Positions 31,359 to 40,115 of a stretch of 64,000 nt of DNA are shown piece after piece. Source of the stretch: Eupeodes corollae (lineage: Eukaryota; Arthropoda; Insecta; Diptera; Syrphidae); assembly GCF_945859685.1 (NCBI RefSeq), contig NC_079148.1:2914001-2978000 (forward strand). The letters are read 5' to 3'. The position numbers and the translations under genes are program-made. Each line of letters begins with the position of its first letter. Positions within the stretch are counted from its first letter, which is position 1. The notes below the pieces were generated by a model. It was not told the DNA's origin. It searched no databases and was given only the letters and a program-made list of their open reading frames with translations.

Positions 31359-34300
31359 GTAAACGAGGTCGTTTGATATTAATAGGATGTTCTCTAGATA
31401 GTTTCTTAAGTCTATATCTTGGTTGATTCTTGTAATAATTTCTTTTGTAATTTTTTATTGGTGCGACTTGCATATTTTCATTATAATCTTCTCTATTTCT
31501 ATTTAGTTTTTCTGTCCTTTTTTCTTTTTCTTTTCGGACTCGTGCATTTAAAGTAGCCATGTCCGAAAACATTGCTTCTTCTGGTGTCATTTTCAAGGTT
31601 GAGTGGTATCTATTATTGTAGTTGTTTACTGCTTTATGAATTTTTTGTATCAAAGTTAAATCTTCATTCCTAATTGCCACTAACTTCTCTTGTAAGGTCG
31701 AGTGGAATCTTTCAATATCGCTATTACCAGTATGTGTGTTTGGTTTCGTTAGGTGTAATTCTACCTGTTCCTCTCTAAAAAATTCTTTCAAATTTTCTGC
31801 TTGAAACTCGTTGTCTGCTATAATTTTTTCGGGCTTACCGAATTTCGAAAAGTGCTCTTCTAATATCTCAATTTTTTTAACCCAGTTTCTGTTGGGGAGA
31901 TAATAAACATAAGCCTTTTTTGTTAGTTTGTCTATAAGTGTCAAGAAAGCTTGTTTTGTAAAATAATATATGTCCATGTGAAGAATTTGATTTGGTCTTT
32001 CTGGTGTTTTACTTATTTCAAATTTGGGTTTAATTGGTTTACGTTCGTATTTTGTTTCTAAGCATGTCCTACAGTTATTTATAATCTTAGCTATTTCTTG
32101 AATTAATTTTGGAAAATAAATTTTGTTTTTTAAACTATGGTATGTCTCAATTATTCCGCTGTGGAGACTTTCTTTAACGTGGTATAGTGATATCTGCTTT
32201 TGTAGTTCTTCTATGCTTTTTATTTCTTTTGCCCTTAGGGTAGCCTTAATAAATTTTATTTGGTTGTCATGACCAAAAAGTTCTATCAATAATTGTTGTA
32301 TTTTGTTAAATTCATGGTATGTCAGTTCTGTATATATTCCTGTGATTCCTGGTTTAATATATCTACGTAAAGCGTCAGTCCAATACTCTTTTCCTCTCGT
32401 CATATCGATATGGATAATTCTTCTTTTATGTAAAATTTCTATTTCTTTGTCAGCGTTGTTAGCTAATATTAGTTGGGTCTTGTATTTGTTAAGTATCGTC
32501 TCCTTTATGGGGATATGGTTCAGTTGCTCTTCTAGCCCTGAGTGTCTGGTTTCTATATCTGATACGTTGTTAATTGACTGGTGTTCTATACTGTCTGTTG
32601 TTTTATCTTTTTCTGGGATTCTACTAAGGAAGTCCGCTACATTGTTTAATTTGCCTTTCAAATATTCTATATCATACTGGTACTCTTGTAATATTAATAA
32701 CCATCTTTGTGTTCTTTGACTAAACTCTTTTCCTGTGTATTTTTTATTTAAGTATTTAATGGGTAGGTGATCTGTTACAATTTTAAATCTTCGACCCCAT
32801 AAATAAGGTCTATAATAAGTAACTGCCCATACGATTGCTAAGAATTCTTTGTCAGTTGCAGAGTACTTCTTTTCATGATCGTTTAATGTTCTTGACCCGT
32901 AGCACACAGGTTGACCTTCCTGCATAAGTACCGCTCCTATCGCATAATTACTTGCGTCGGTGAAAAGTGTGAATGGTTTTTCAAAGTTGGGGAATTTGAG
33001 TATGGGGTGTTTGATAATATTTGATTTAAGTGTTTCAAACGCTTGAATGTATTCAGGATCATTAAGGTTTATTTTCATTCCCTTCTTCAAGTATTTCACC
33101 ATGGGATAAGCAATTTTTGAATAATCTTTTACAAATTTTCTGTAGTATCCTGTAGTACCTAAGAATGATTTGATCTGCTTCTCTGTTTTGGGTAATTGGT
33201 ATTCTAAAATGCATTCTATTTTCTTAGGGTTCGGTTTCATTCCATCCGCTGTTAATATATGCCCTAAAAATTCAGTGTTCCTTTTCATAAATGAACATTT
33301 ATCAAATTGAATTTTTAGATTATGTTCAGAGAGTTTTTTGAAAATTAAGGTTAGAGATTGAATGTGTTCCTTAAGACTCGTTGAGAAAATTAGGATGTCG
33401 TCTAAATAGACGACACAAATTTTGTTAATATAGTCTCTTAATATCTCGTTCATCAATCTTTGGAAAGTCGCCGGTGCATTTTTCAATCCAAACGGCATTC
33501 TAAGATATTCATAGAGGCCGTTAGGTGTCACAAATGCTGTTTTTGGAATATCGGCGGGATGAACTTTAATCTGGTGATAACCTTTTGCCAGGTCAATTGA
33601 TGAGAAGTATTGCGCTCTACCTAATTTATCAAGGATACTATCGATGTTTGGGAGTGGATATTTATCATCGATAGTTATTTCATTAAGCTTTCTATAATCC
33701 ACACATAGGCGAAATTTTTGTTGTCCCGAATTATCTATTTTCTTTGCCACTACTACAATAGGAGATGCATATCTGCTATTTGATTTTCTTATTATTCCCT
33801 GATTTTCCATTTCTTCAATTTGTCGTTTTACTTCTTGTTCATGTTGTGGGGGTAGCCTATAGAGTTTAGCATGTATTGATTGATCTATAGTAGTTTTTAT
33901 TTCGTGCATGATCGTATCTGTATTCGTCAGTTGATCACCTTCACGATAAACTAGATTTTTGAATTTACTTAATAATTTTTCTATTTCTTTCTTTTCCTCT
34001 TCGTTTAAATGGTTTAGATCCAATTCTTTCCCTTCTCCGATAAGTTCAAAACAATCGAAAGTTGCAATGTCTTTTTCAGAGTATAATGGGATTATTGTTT
34101 TATTTTTTAGGACGAGAGTTTTATTGTCGAAATCAAATGTTTTGACAATTTTACCTAATAAGTCCATGCCTATTAAAATATCGTAAGGCTTTGGACCTAA
34201 GTTTCTCTTATACCATCTTGTGGCTGTTTTACCATTATAATTAAATTCTTTGGGGATGCTAGTAATTACTCTTTCCATTACCTCATTTGTTATATTATTT

Positions 34301-34515
34301 ATTGTTTGCAACTGCATATTTACTTTGTCATATACTTGAAACCTACTACAATCTACTACACTGGAATTAATTATGCTCATTGTTGACCCAGTGTCAACAA
34401 GTGCTCTATATTTCTTTTCTTCAATGGTTAAGTTTAAAAAAATTTTGTTCCCGAGGCTTATATCAGAAAAAACTGATCTACATTGTGGATTTCTTCCTCC
34501 CGCATCGCGATTTGT
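31291..34515 (-). CDS. pol: Errantivirus Pol polyprotein (protease, reverse transcriptase, RNase H, integrase)
   Basis: The frame opens after a stop at 34518-34516; the first ATG is at 34380, inside the protease, so translation should enter by frameshift from gag. Protease active site DTGS is at 34395-34384. RT blocks are RLCVDYRKLN, SSIDLAKGYHQI and the catalytic YLDD at 33408-33397 (residues 325-328 counted from 34380). RNase H has FTDASNYAIGAVL and ATDKEFLAIVWA. Integrase has an H..H/C..C zinc module (HSGIIETYH ... CRTC) and a D, D, E triad in HMDIYYF, IADNEF and DIERF near residues 803, 856 and 890, with 33 residues between the last two. All key residues are present and no stop interrupts 1029 codons. 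It ends 68 nt inside env. Confidence 0.95.
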   Translation of the reverse strand, partial: TNRDAGGRNPQCRSVFSDISLGNKIFLNLTIEEKKYRALVDTGSTMSIINSSVVDCSRFQVYDKVNMQLQTINNITNEVMERVITSIPKEFNYNGKTATRWYKRNLGPKPYDILIGMDLLGKIVKTFDFDNKTLVLKNKTIIPLYSEKDIATFDCFELIGEGKELDLNHLNEEEKKEIEKLLSKFKNLVYREGDQLTNTDTIMHEIKTTIDQSIHAKLYRLPPQHEQEVKRQIEEMENQGIIRKSNSRYASPIVVVAKKIDNSGQQKFRLCVDYRKLNEITIDDKYPLPNIDSILDKLGRAQYFSSIDLAKGYHQIKVHPADIPKTAFVTPNGLYEYLRMPFGLKNAPATFQRLMNEILRDYINKICVVYLDDILIFSTSLKEHIQSLTLIFKKLSEHNLKIQFDKCSFMKRNTEFLGHILTADGMKPNPKKIECILEYQLPKTEKQIKSFLGTTGYYRKFVKDYSKIAYPMVKYLKKGMKINLNDPEYIQAFETLKSNIIKHPILKFPNFEKPFTLFTDASNYAIGAVLMQEGQPVCYGSRTLNDHEKKYSATDKEFLAIVWAVTYYRPYLWGRRFKIVTDHLPIKYLNKKYTGKEFSQRTQRWLLILQEYQYDIEYLKGKLNNVADFLSRIPEKDKTTDSIEHQSINNVSDIETRHSGLEEQLNHIPIKETILNKYKTQLILANNADKEIEILHKRRIIHIDMTRGKEYWTDALRRYIKPGITGIYTELTYHEFNKIQQLLIELFGHDNQIKFIKATLRAKEIKSIEELQKQISLYHVKESLHSGIIETYHSLKNKIYFPKLIQEIAKIINNCRTCLETKYERKPIKPKFEISKTPERPNQILHMDIYYFTKQAFLTLIDKLTKKAYVYYLPNRNWVKKIEILEEHFSKFGKPEKIIADNEFQAENLKEFFREEQVELHLTKPNTHTGNSDIERFHSTLQEKLVAIRNEDLTLIQKIHKAVNNYNNRYHSTLKMTPEEAMFSDMATLNARVRKEKEKRTEKLNRNREDYNENMQVAPIKNYKRNYYKNQPRYRLKKLSREHPINIKRPRLLADNITLPTNNTSNTSTIDADN
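34467..34472 (-). promoter_or_regulatory. Probable gag-pol ribosomal frameshift site (T6 run)
   Basis: Six T on the minus strand lie at the point where the acidic gag-end frame and the pol frame overlap, with pol at -1 relative to that frame. Position fits programmed -1 slippage; the heptamer is not the textbook consensus. Confidence 0.45.
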
Positions 34516-34531
34516 TCATTCTGTGTCTGAT

Positions 34532-35500
34532 TTACAGACATTGGTGTTGGGTTTTGCACCGCTTTCTAATTTGACCTGAAGGATTGAAGACAGGTTGGGT
34601 ATTGTTTTGTCTTGATAAGTTACCATTTCGATACTGTCCCGATGTATTTCTAAATTGTTCTGGGGAGTAAGAGTTTGGTTGATAACTATTTGTTTGTTGT
34701 CTAAATGGATTAGAATGTCGGTTTTGTCCCGATGTGATTAACTGTCCCGAGGAATTAGAGTTAAGTTGGGAGTTATTTTGTCTTGATGTATTTCTATAAT
34801 CGTTCGACCTATTCTGTGTTCTAGAGTAGTTATTTCTCTGGTCAAATTGTCTGTTCGTTTTGAAATCTGTCTGTATATTCCCTTCATCGTATCCTACAAA
34901 TGAGTAAAGTATTTCTTTGATTTTATGAATATCGTAAATATCCCTAATATCTCTTGAAAGGTTTCCAATTGCTAATTGTTTTACTTTGTTACTTATTAGT
35001 ACATATAAATTAGATTTTACCTCTCTTGGGTTATTTTCATATGTCGCAAAAGTATTTATGTCTTGAATTAAAAATTCTATTTTGTTATTTAGATCTAATA
35101 TTGAACTTACTTTAAGATATGTAATTTTGTTCGCAATTTCTTTGTAGCTAATTGTTGGGCGGAAGTGCTGCTTTAGTAGATTCTTTGCTGCTTCCCATGT
35201 TGTTGATATATTGTGGATTAGTAGTTCCTTTGCTCTTCCTGTCACTTTGGTGTTGTATATTGCCTGCCATATTTCTGGTCTTTCCTCTATTCTGGTTGCA
35301 CTGATATGGTTCTCGACTACGTTGATAAATTGAGTCAGCTTCTCACTTTGGCCTCCGAATTCTGGTATATATGCAATTTCTTTCAGTATTCTAACGGTGC
35401 GACTCTGTTCGTGAGGACGCACTGCTAAGGCTTGGATGGCCTCCACTAAACTATTTAAGGTTTCTTGGTCCATTGTTGGTATAGTTGGCCAAAATTTCAA
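34532..35500 (-). CDS. gag: Errantivirus Gag, 322 aa, probably shifted at its 3' end
   Basis: Structural protein that packages the RNA. It starts ATG at 35500 after the leader. Residues about 10-200 show the helical gag core (PEFGGQSEKLTQFINVVE, then WQAIYNTKVTGRAKELL), and the C-terminal third is rich in Q, N, R and S, the RNA-binding tail of a gag without a CCHC knuckle. The frame stops at 34534-34532. In the alternative frame a stop-free stretch from about 34565 to 34454 carries an acidic segment with an FFL ending, typical of the gag/pol junction in this group. This suggests loss of one base, or an assembly error, in the short A-run near 34563-34567. Confidence 0.88.
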   Translation of the reverse strand: MKFWPTIPTMDQETLNSLVEAIQALAVRPHEQSRTVRILKEIAYIPEFGGQSEKLTQFINVVENHISATRIEERPEIWQAIYNTKVTGRAKELLIHNISTTWEAAKNLLKQHFRPTISYKEIANKITYLKVSSILDLNNKIEFLIQDINTFATYENNPREVKSNLYVLISNKVKQLAIGNLSRDIRDIYDIHKIKEILYSFVGYDEGNIQTDFKTNRQFDQRNNYSRTQNRSNDYRNTSRQNNSQLNSNSSGQLITSGQNRHSNPFRQQTNSYQPNSYSPEQFRNTSGQYRNGNLSRQNNTQPVFNPSGQIRKRCKTQHQCL

Positions 35501-35940
35501 AGTTCTGTCTCTTTTCTTAATTGTGATTTCTTTAAATTACAAGTTCAGTTTATGGAAATAAAAAAAAATTTTTATGTTTTTACGTTGTTTTTCTTTTTTT
35601 TTCTTTTTTAAGTGCTTCACAATATTCACTTGTTACACACTAATATGATTTTGTTTTTTAGGCAAATAAAAGTTATTTGAGTTCCCGTTCAAACAATTTT
35701 CATTTGTTTGATTATATTCTCGAAAATTTCACTTTTCCGATATTTTAGAATTTGCGTTAAACAATATTCATTTGTTTAATTATATTCTCGAAAACTTCAC
35801 TGTTCCCGTTCAAACAATATTCATTTGTTTGATTATATTCTCGAAAACTTCACTTTTCGAATATATTTGAATTTACGTTAAATAATATTCATTTGATTAA
35901 TTAGGATTCGTTCTCGTATGGATTTCTACCGTTTATAGAA
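35501..35940 (-). other. Errantivirus 5' leader with tandem repeats
   Basis: Untranslated leader between primer-binding site and gag. Four related units with the core CATTTG(T)TT(G/A)ATTATATTCTCGAA lie at about 35684, 35755, 35807 and 35875, arranged as two diverged super-units of 100-120 bp. In gypsy the same position holds the Su(Hw) insulator; whether this does the same is unknown. Confidence 0.7.
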
Positions 35941-35958
35941 ATCCTGCCGACTGCGCCA
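35941..35958 (-). other. Primer-binding site, tRNA-Ser type
   Basis: The minus strand reads TGGCGCAGTCGGCAGGAT right after the 5' LTR. The first 11 bases are complementary to the 3' end of an insect tRNA-Ser (..CGACTGCGCCA). The last base coincides with the LTR edge. Confidence 0.85.
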
Positions 35959-36348
35959 GAAATGAAATGAGTTACGCGAACAAGGTTTTTAAAAAATCAA
36001 AAGTTCTTTATTCGACCAAGTCTCGCTATAGACTGACTGCTTCTTTATTATTTAATACAATCAAAGTTCCTTATTCTAATTAAACTGCATTCTCAGCAGA
36101 TTTAATTTACAAATTATTATATTAAAACTATTTCGTTTATATTTTTATGTGGGTTCGGGTTACAATAAAAGGTAAATGAATTGCAAGGCATAAAAAATGC
36201 GCGTGCATTGGGAGCTAGCTTTCCGTGGGAAAAATAGTGATATTTGATATTAACAAATTTTAATGGAATTTAGCTCTATGGGAAGTGGATTGAGTTTAAA
36301 GGAGAAAATATAGAATGGGTATGGTATGAACGAATAGGATATGTAACC
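35958..36348 (-). repeat. 5' LTR (right), 391 bp
   Basis: Identical to 29517-29907. It should hold the promoter of the element; no TATA box is obvious. Confidence 0.93.
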
Positions 36349-36352
36349 TGCA
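36349..36352. repeat. Errantivirus target-site duplication TGCA, right
   Basis: Pairs with 29513-29516. Confidence 0.8.
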
Positions 36353-37589
36353 TAATTGAAATACCTCGTTGGTCATAAAAATAAAATGCACGACTGGGTC
36401 GCACGAACTTGCTCCTGTATGCTAAGAGTATGTATAAAAAAGTACTTATATAAGATTTAAACATATACCTGTAAATTAAGTTTGTCTTCAAAGATATAAA
36501 TGCCATTATGTACAATTGTACTTAATGAAAACCATAGTAACTTCATGAGCAGAAACTTTTAGGCCGACCAGATGCAGAGTCGTTGGCGTGGCGTTAGTAT
36601 CGAAAGTGGAGAAATTCAGCGGGAGCGCGAGAAAAATATTATTTCCATTCCCATAAGCAGCCAGTTTTGTTTTATTTATATCAATGCACTTTATATAAAA
36701 AACAAAATGGCTTAATATTGTATCTAATAAGGGGATGAAACAAACTTTTGCATTCTTACGTCAGCTGTTTAGGATCTTTTACCGATATTTGTTTTTATTT
36801 ACATTCATAAGTCTGCTTTTACTTCGGTACGATCTTTGTATATGAAAAATGGTTTCTGTTATGTTTAAAGCTACGATGCGTTCGATATAGATTCAACTTG
36901 TTCCTTAAAAGCTTTTTTCCTTTAGATAGCTTTATTGTAATTTCATATTAGAAGAACCAGGATGGAAAATAAATAAGATAAGAAAGGGGCATGACCATGA
37001 ATGTTTAAATTGTAAAGCGATCGCCTATTGGTTGTGTAGTTATTCATTGGCTAGCTTAGCTTTATGCAGATAGATAGATAAAACCATGTTTATGATGATA
37101 ATGAAGGAATATTATTGGTGGCTAGAAGGTACATACTACATTCCTTCTTTACTATAAGTTTTCAGCGCTAACATGAAGTTTTTACGTTCAGTTTATTTAT
37201 TTTGTTAAAGTTTAAAAAAATAACAAGCATACGAACAGGTACAAGAAATTGCTATTCATGTTTTGTATACGTTGAAAAAGTGATTCTAATAGTAAATACA
37301 TATACTCTTTCTGGCCCGTTTCTTTAACTTGTACTAAGTTTATATAGGCGAAGGAAAGTAAATCATGTGTGAAACAACCTTATTCGCAAAGAATAATATT
37401 TTAAAATCACATATACAAAGTTACCAAGATAATACTTCTTGATAGACACTTTAAAATAGACTGTTGATTAAATATATCATATTCGTTAGTCCGATACAGT
37501 TGCGCTACATGGGCGGCCATCGTTGGTATTTACAATAATTTTAGTTATAAAAATACATAAATATGTACCAAATGCACTAATTTAGATAA
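36353..37589. other. Non-coding flank of the provirus
   Basis: No gene recognised. TAAGTTTGTCTTCAAA followed by ATGCCATT at about 36478-36509 recurs at 37703-37732, so part of this belongs to the AT-rich repeat that follows. Confidence 0.4.
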
Positions 37590-38600
37590 AAGCTAGGAAT
37601 GTAATTACAATTTTGTCAAAATAATGCGCTCTTTCGGGCTCATGCACAGTAAAAATATTTAAAAAAAAAATATTTTAAGATTCAAAATTTCGCCCGAAAA
37701 ATAAGTTTGTCTTCAAAAATTTAAATGCCATTTTATAAATAAAAAAACATTTCATTTTTCAAAATTTTTTTATGAAAATCGTTAGAGCGGTTTTTTTTTA
37801 AATTAATTCTTTATATATAAAATTTTTCAATTTTGTTCTAAAAATATTTTTGGTACGCAGTTAGAGATTGTTAATATACGCTATACGTTTGAATTTCGTA
37901 AAAAAATGTTGAAAGGTTTTTGAGATATCGAATTTTGAAAAAATAAAATTCAATATTTTTTTAAAAATCCAAACAATAAAAAATTGCACTTTTGATAATC
38001 AAATATTGTTAAAGCAATATAAGAGCTTATTCAGAAAAAAAATTATTGAAATCGGTTTATAAATTGCTGAGAAAATTAAAAAACAAAATAACGGTTCTAT
38101 GAGCGGTACCTTTTCTGAGCAATACAAAAATTTGTTTTTCTTATTAAAAGAAGCCAAGTTAAAAAATAAAATTTTAGAGAAAATTTAAAAAAAATCTATC
38201 GGTTTGTTTTTGAGAAAATTCGAATTTTCGTTTTTTGCCCAAAAATATTGTATGGTGGCCACTGTTAGTTTTGATCTTAAAAAAAAAATGAAAAAAACGC
38301 CTAACGCGAATCTGCTCAAAACCTTAACTTCCAAGTTTGAACTCAATCGACCCAATGGTTTAGGCTGTAGGAGCGTGGACAGACAGACAAAACCGACCGG
38401 ACGGAATCGCGGGACCCACTTTTTTCGACGTCTCTACCATCGTAATATCATGTTTGATTAAAGTTAAGAGTTCGAAATTTTGCACGAATGCAAAACTTGC
38501 CATATAGTTCCTATATGTCGCAAGTAAAAAAAACAATTTGTTGATATTAAAATAAGCTTCAAAGTTTACAAAGCCATATTTGGCTTCGTATGCGGTAAGG
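37590..38600 (+). repeat. AT-rich repeat family B with CG-rich 3' module
   Basis: About 750 bp of A/T runs with AGATATCG and GTTTTTGAG phrases. A CG-rich block follows (ACAGACAGACAAAACCGACC, CGGAATCGCGGGACCCAC, about 38380-38420), then TTCGACGTC and a CTTGCCATATAGTTCCTATA terminus (38498-38517). The plan is like family A but the sequence differs. The 85-codon open frame at 38204-38461 lies across it and is not a gene. The region ends with the palindromic AAGCCATATTTGGCTTCGTA motif (38571-38590). Confidence 0.5.
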
Positions 38601-38678
38601 GGTTAGAACTTAGACTTTTATTACATTTATTCTTAGATGAATAGATTTACAATGCCATAAGCAATTTGCAAAAAAAAG

Positions 38679-40115
38679 CTAAACTGAAGTGTTGAAGAAA
38701 TTTAGTTTAAATGTTTTACTTTTAAAATCATCGCTTACAGAATATACTAAAAAGTAATACTTGTTGTAAACTGAAATCAATTGGTTGAGAGGTCTGTTTT
38801 TACCATAGTTCGATCTGCTAGATGTAGGACTTAAAGTAACTTGTCTTCTAATACTTGAACGGCTATAAATAAAGTTTAACTGTTCCAAAATTGATGGTGA
38901 TATGACTGACCCATTGAATAATTTTAAAATAAAGCATAGCTGAATGTACTCTCTGTGTTTAGAAAGTAATGGAAGATTTATGAGCGTAAGCCTATGATTG
39001 TAGGGTGGAAGTTCTAGCCTATTGGACCATGGGAAGAAACGGAGGCAGAAGCGCATGAATCTTCTTTGTACCCCTTCTATTCTGTTTATATGGACTGAAT
39101 AAAAGGGAGCCCTTATTATGTAGCCATATTCCAATATTGGTCTTACAAATGATATATAAAGAAATTTAAGAATATAAGGGTCGCGAAAATCATGTGAAAA
39201 CCGTTTTATAAATCCGAGTGTCTTATTTGCTTTTTTAATAATATAGTCAAAATGATTTATAAAAGTTAATTTTGAGTCAAGAATAATACCTAGGTCAGAG
39301 AAAGTAGAGAGTTTAGTCAAATAAGAAGAGTTTTATTGATAATTGAAAGTCAAAATGTTTAGTAAAAGCTTATTTATAAAACACCATTCGCGAAAACTAT
39401 TTAGATCATCTTGTAAACGTAAACAGTCGACAAGTGATTCTATACGTTTGATAATTTTAATGTCATCAGCGTAAATTAAAGCAGTTGAGTGTATTATAAT
39501 AGAAGGTTAGTCGTTAACGTACAAAATAAACAGTAAAGGTCCTAAGTGGCTATCTTTCCAGAGTTGGTATAAAAATATGATCACCGCTCACTCCTAAAAA
39601 CTACGCTGCATTATCTATTTTATAAGTACGACGAAACCCAACTAACAAATTTATCGTTAAAGCCTTGGGATTTATATAAGTTTTAAAGTTAACGTTTTAT
39701 GGCACAATTTATCAAAGGCCTTCCTGAAGGCTGTGAAGACACAGTCGACTTGTTTTCGTTTTTCAAACGAACCTAAAGAAAATGAACTGAAATGAAAGAG
39801 GTTAGTAACTGTTGACCTATTTTGAATAAAACCATGTTGACTGTCACAAATTATAGACTTTCAATTAAACGATATGACTTTACAAATTAACTCAAATAAC
39901 TTAGGAATGACGGACAGATTTGCAGTGGGACGATAATTTTGTATTTCATTTTTACTACCCTTTTTATGTAACGGTGTTATGAACGAAGTCTTCCAATTTC
40001 AGGAAAAATTGAAGATTTAAGCGATTCATTAAAAAGAATATGAAGAGGATAGGATAAATAGGATGCGCATTTTTTCAAAATATTTGAAAGTACACCATCT
40101 GAACCAGGGCTTTAA
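38679..40115 (-). mobile_element. Jockey-group LINE reverse-transcriptase relic
   Basis: The longest intact part is a 213-codon frame (38679-39320) covering DLGIILDSKLTFINHFDYII, RDPYILKFLYISFVRPILEY, HINRIEGVQRRFMRF and the tail block PPYNHRLTLINLPLLSKHRE. Upstream, in shifted frames, are GSHLGPLLFILY (about 39530-39565), LIYADDIKI (about 39450-39480) and FREWCFINKLLLN (about 39370-39410). Further blocks extend to 40115 (SPGSDGV). The start of ORF2 and the endonuclease are missing. It is related to the relic at 6247-9060 but not identical. Confidence 0.87.

Larger units (their letters stand above)
29517..36348 (-). mobile_element. Full-length errantivirus (gypsy superfamily, 17.6/297-like) provirus
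   Basis: A 6832 bp insertion with identical 391 bp LTRs, TGCA duplication, primer-binding site, polypurine tract, and gag, pol and env in the usual order on the minus strand. The tRNA-Ser primer and the integrase style (KPNTHTGNSDIERFHST) place it near the 17.6/297 group of endogenous fly retroviruses. Identical LTRs mean that little time has passed since insertion. The only visible coding flaw is at the 3' end of gag. It is inserted in or beside decayed piggyBac-related DNA. Such elements replicate through reverse transcription and are usually silenced by piRNA in ovarian cells. Confidence 0.95.

Noticed and set aside
32303..32719. 138-codon plus-strand frame
   Set aside because: Antisense shadow of the provirus pol gene.
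36276..36515. 79-codon minus-strand frame ending like Env
   Set aside because: Its tail is the LTR-encoded env end read in the 5' LTR; its start is flanking DNA. A by-product of the LTR duplication.
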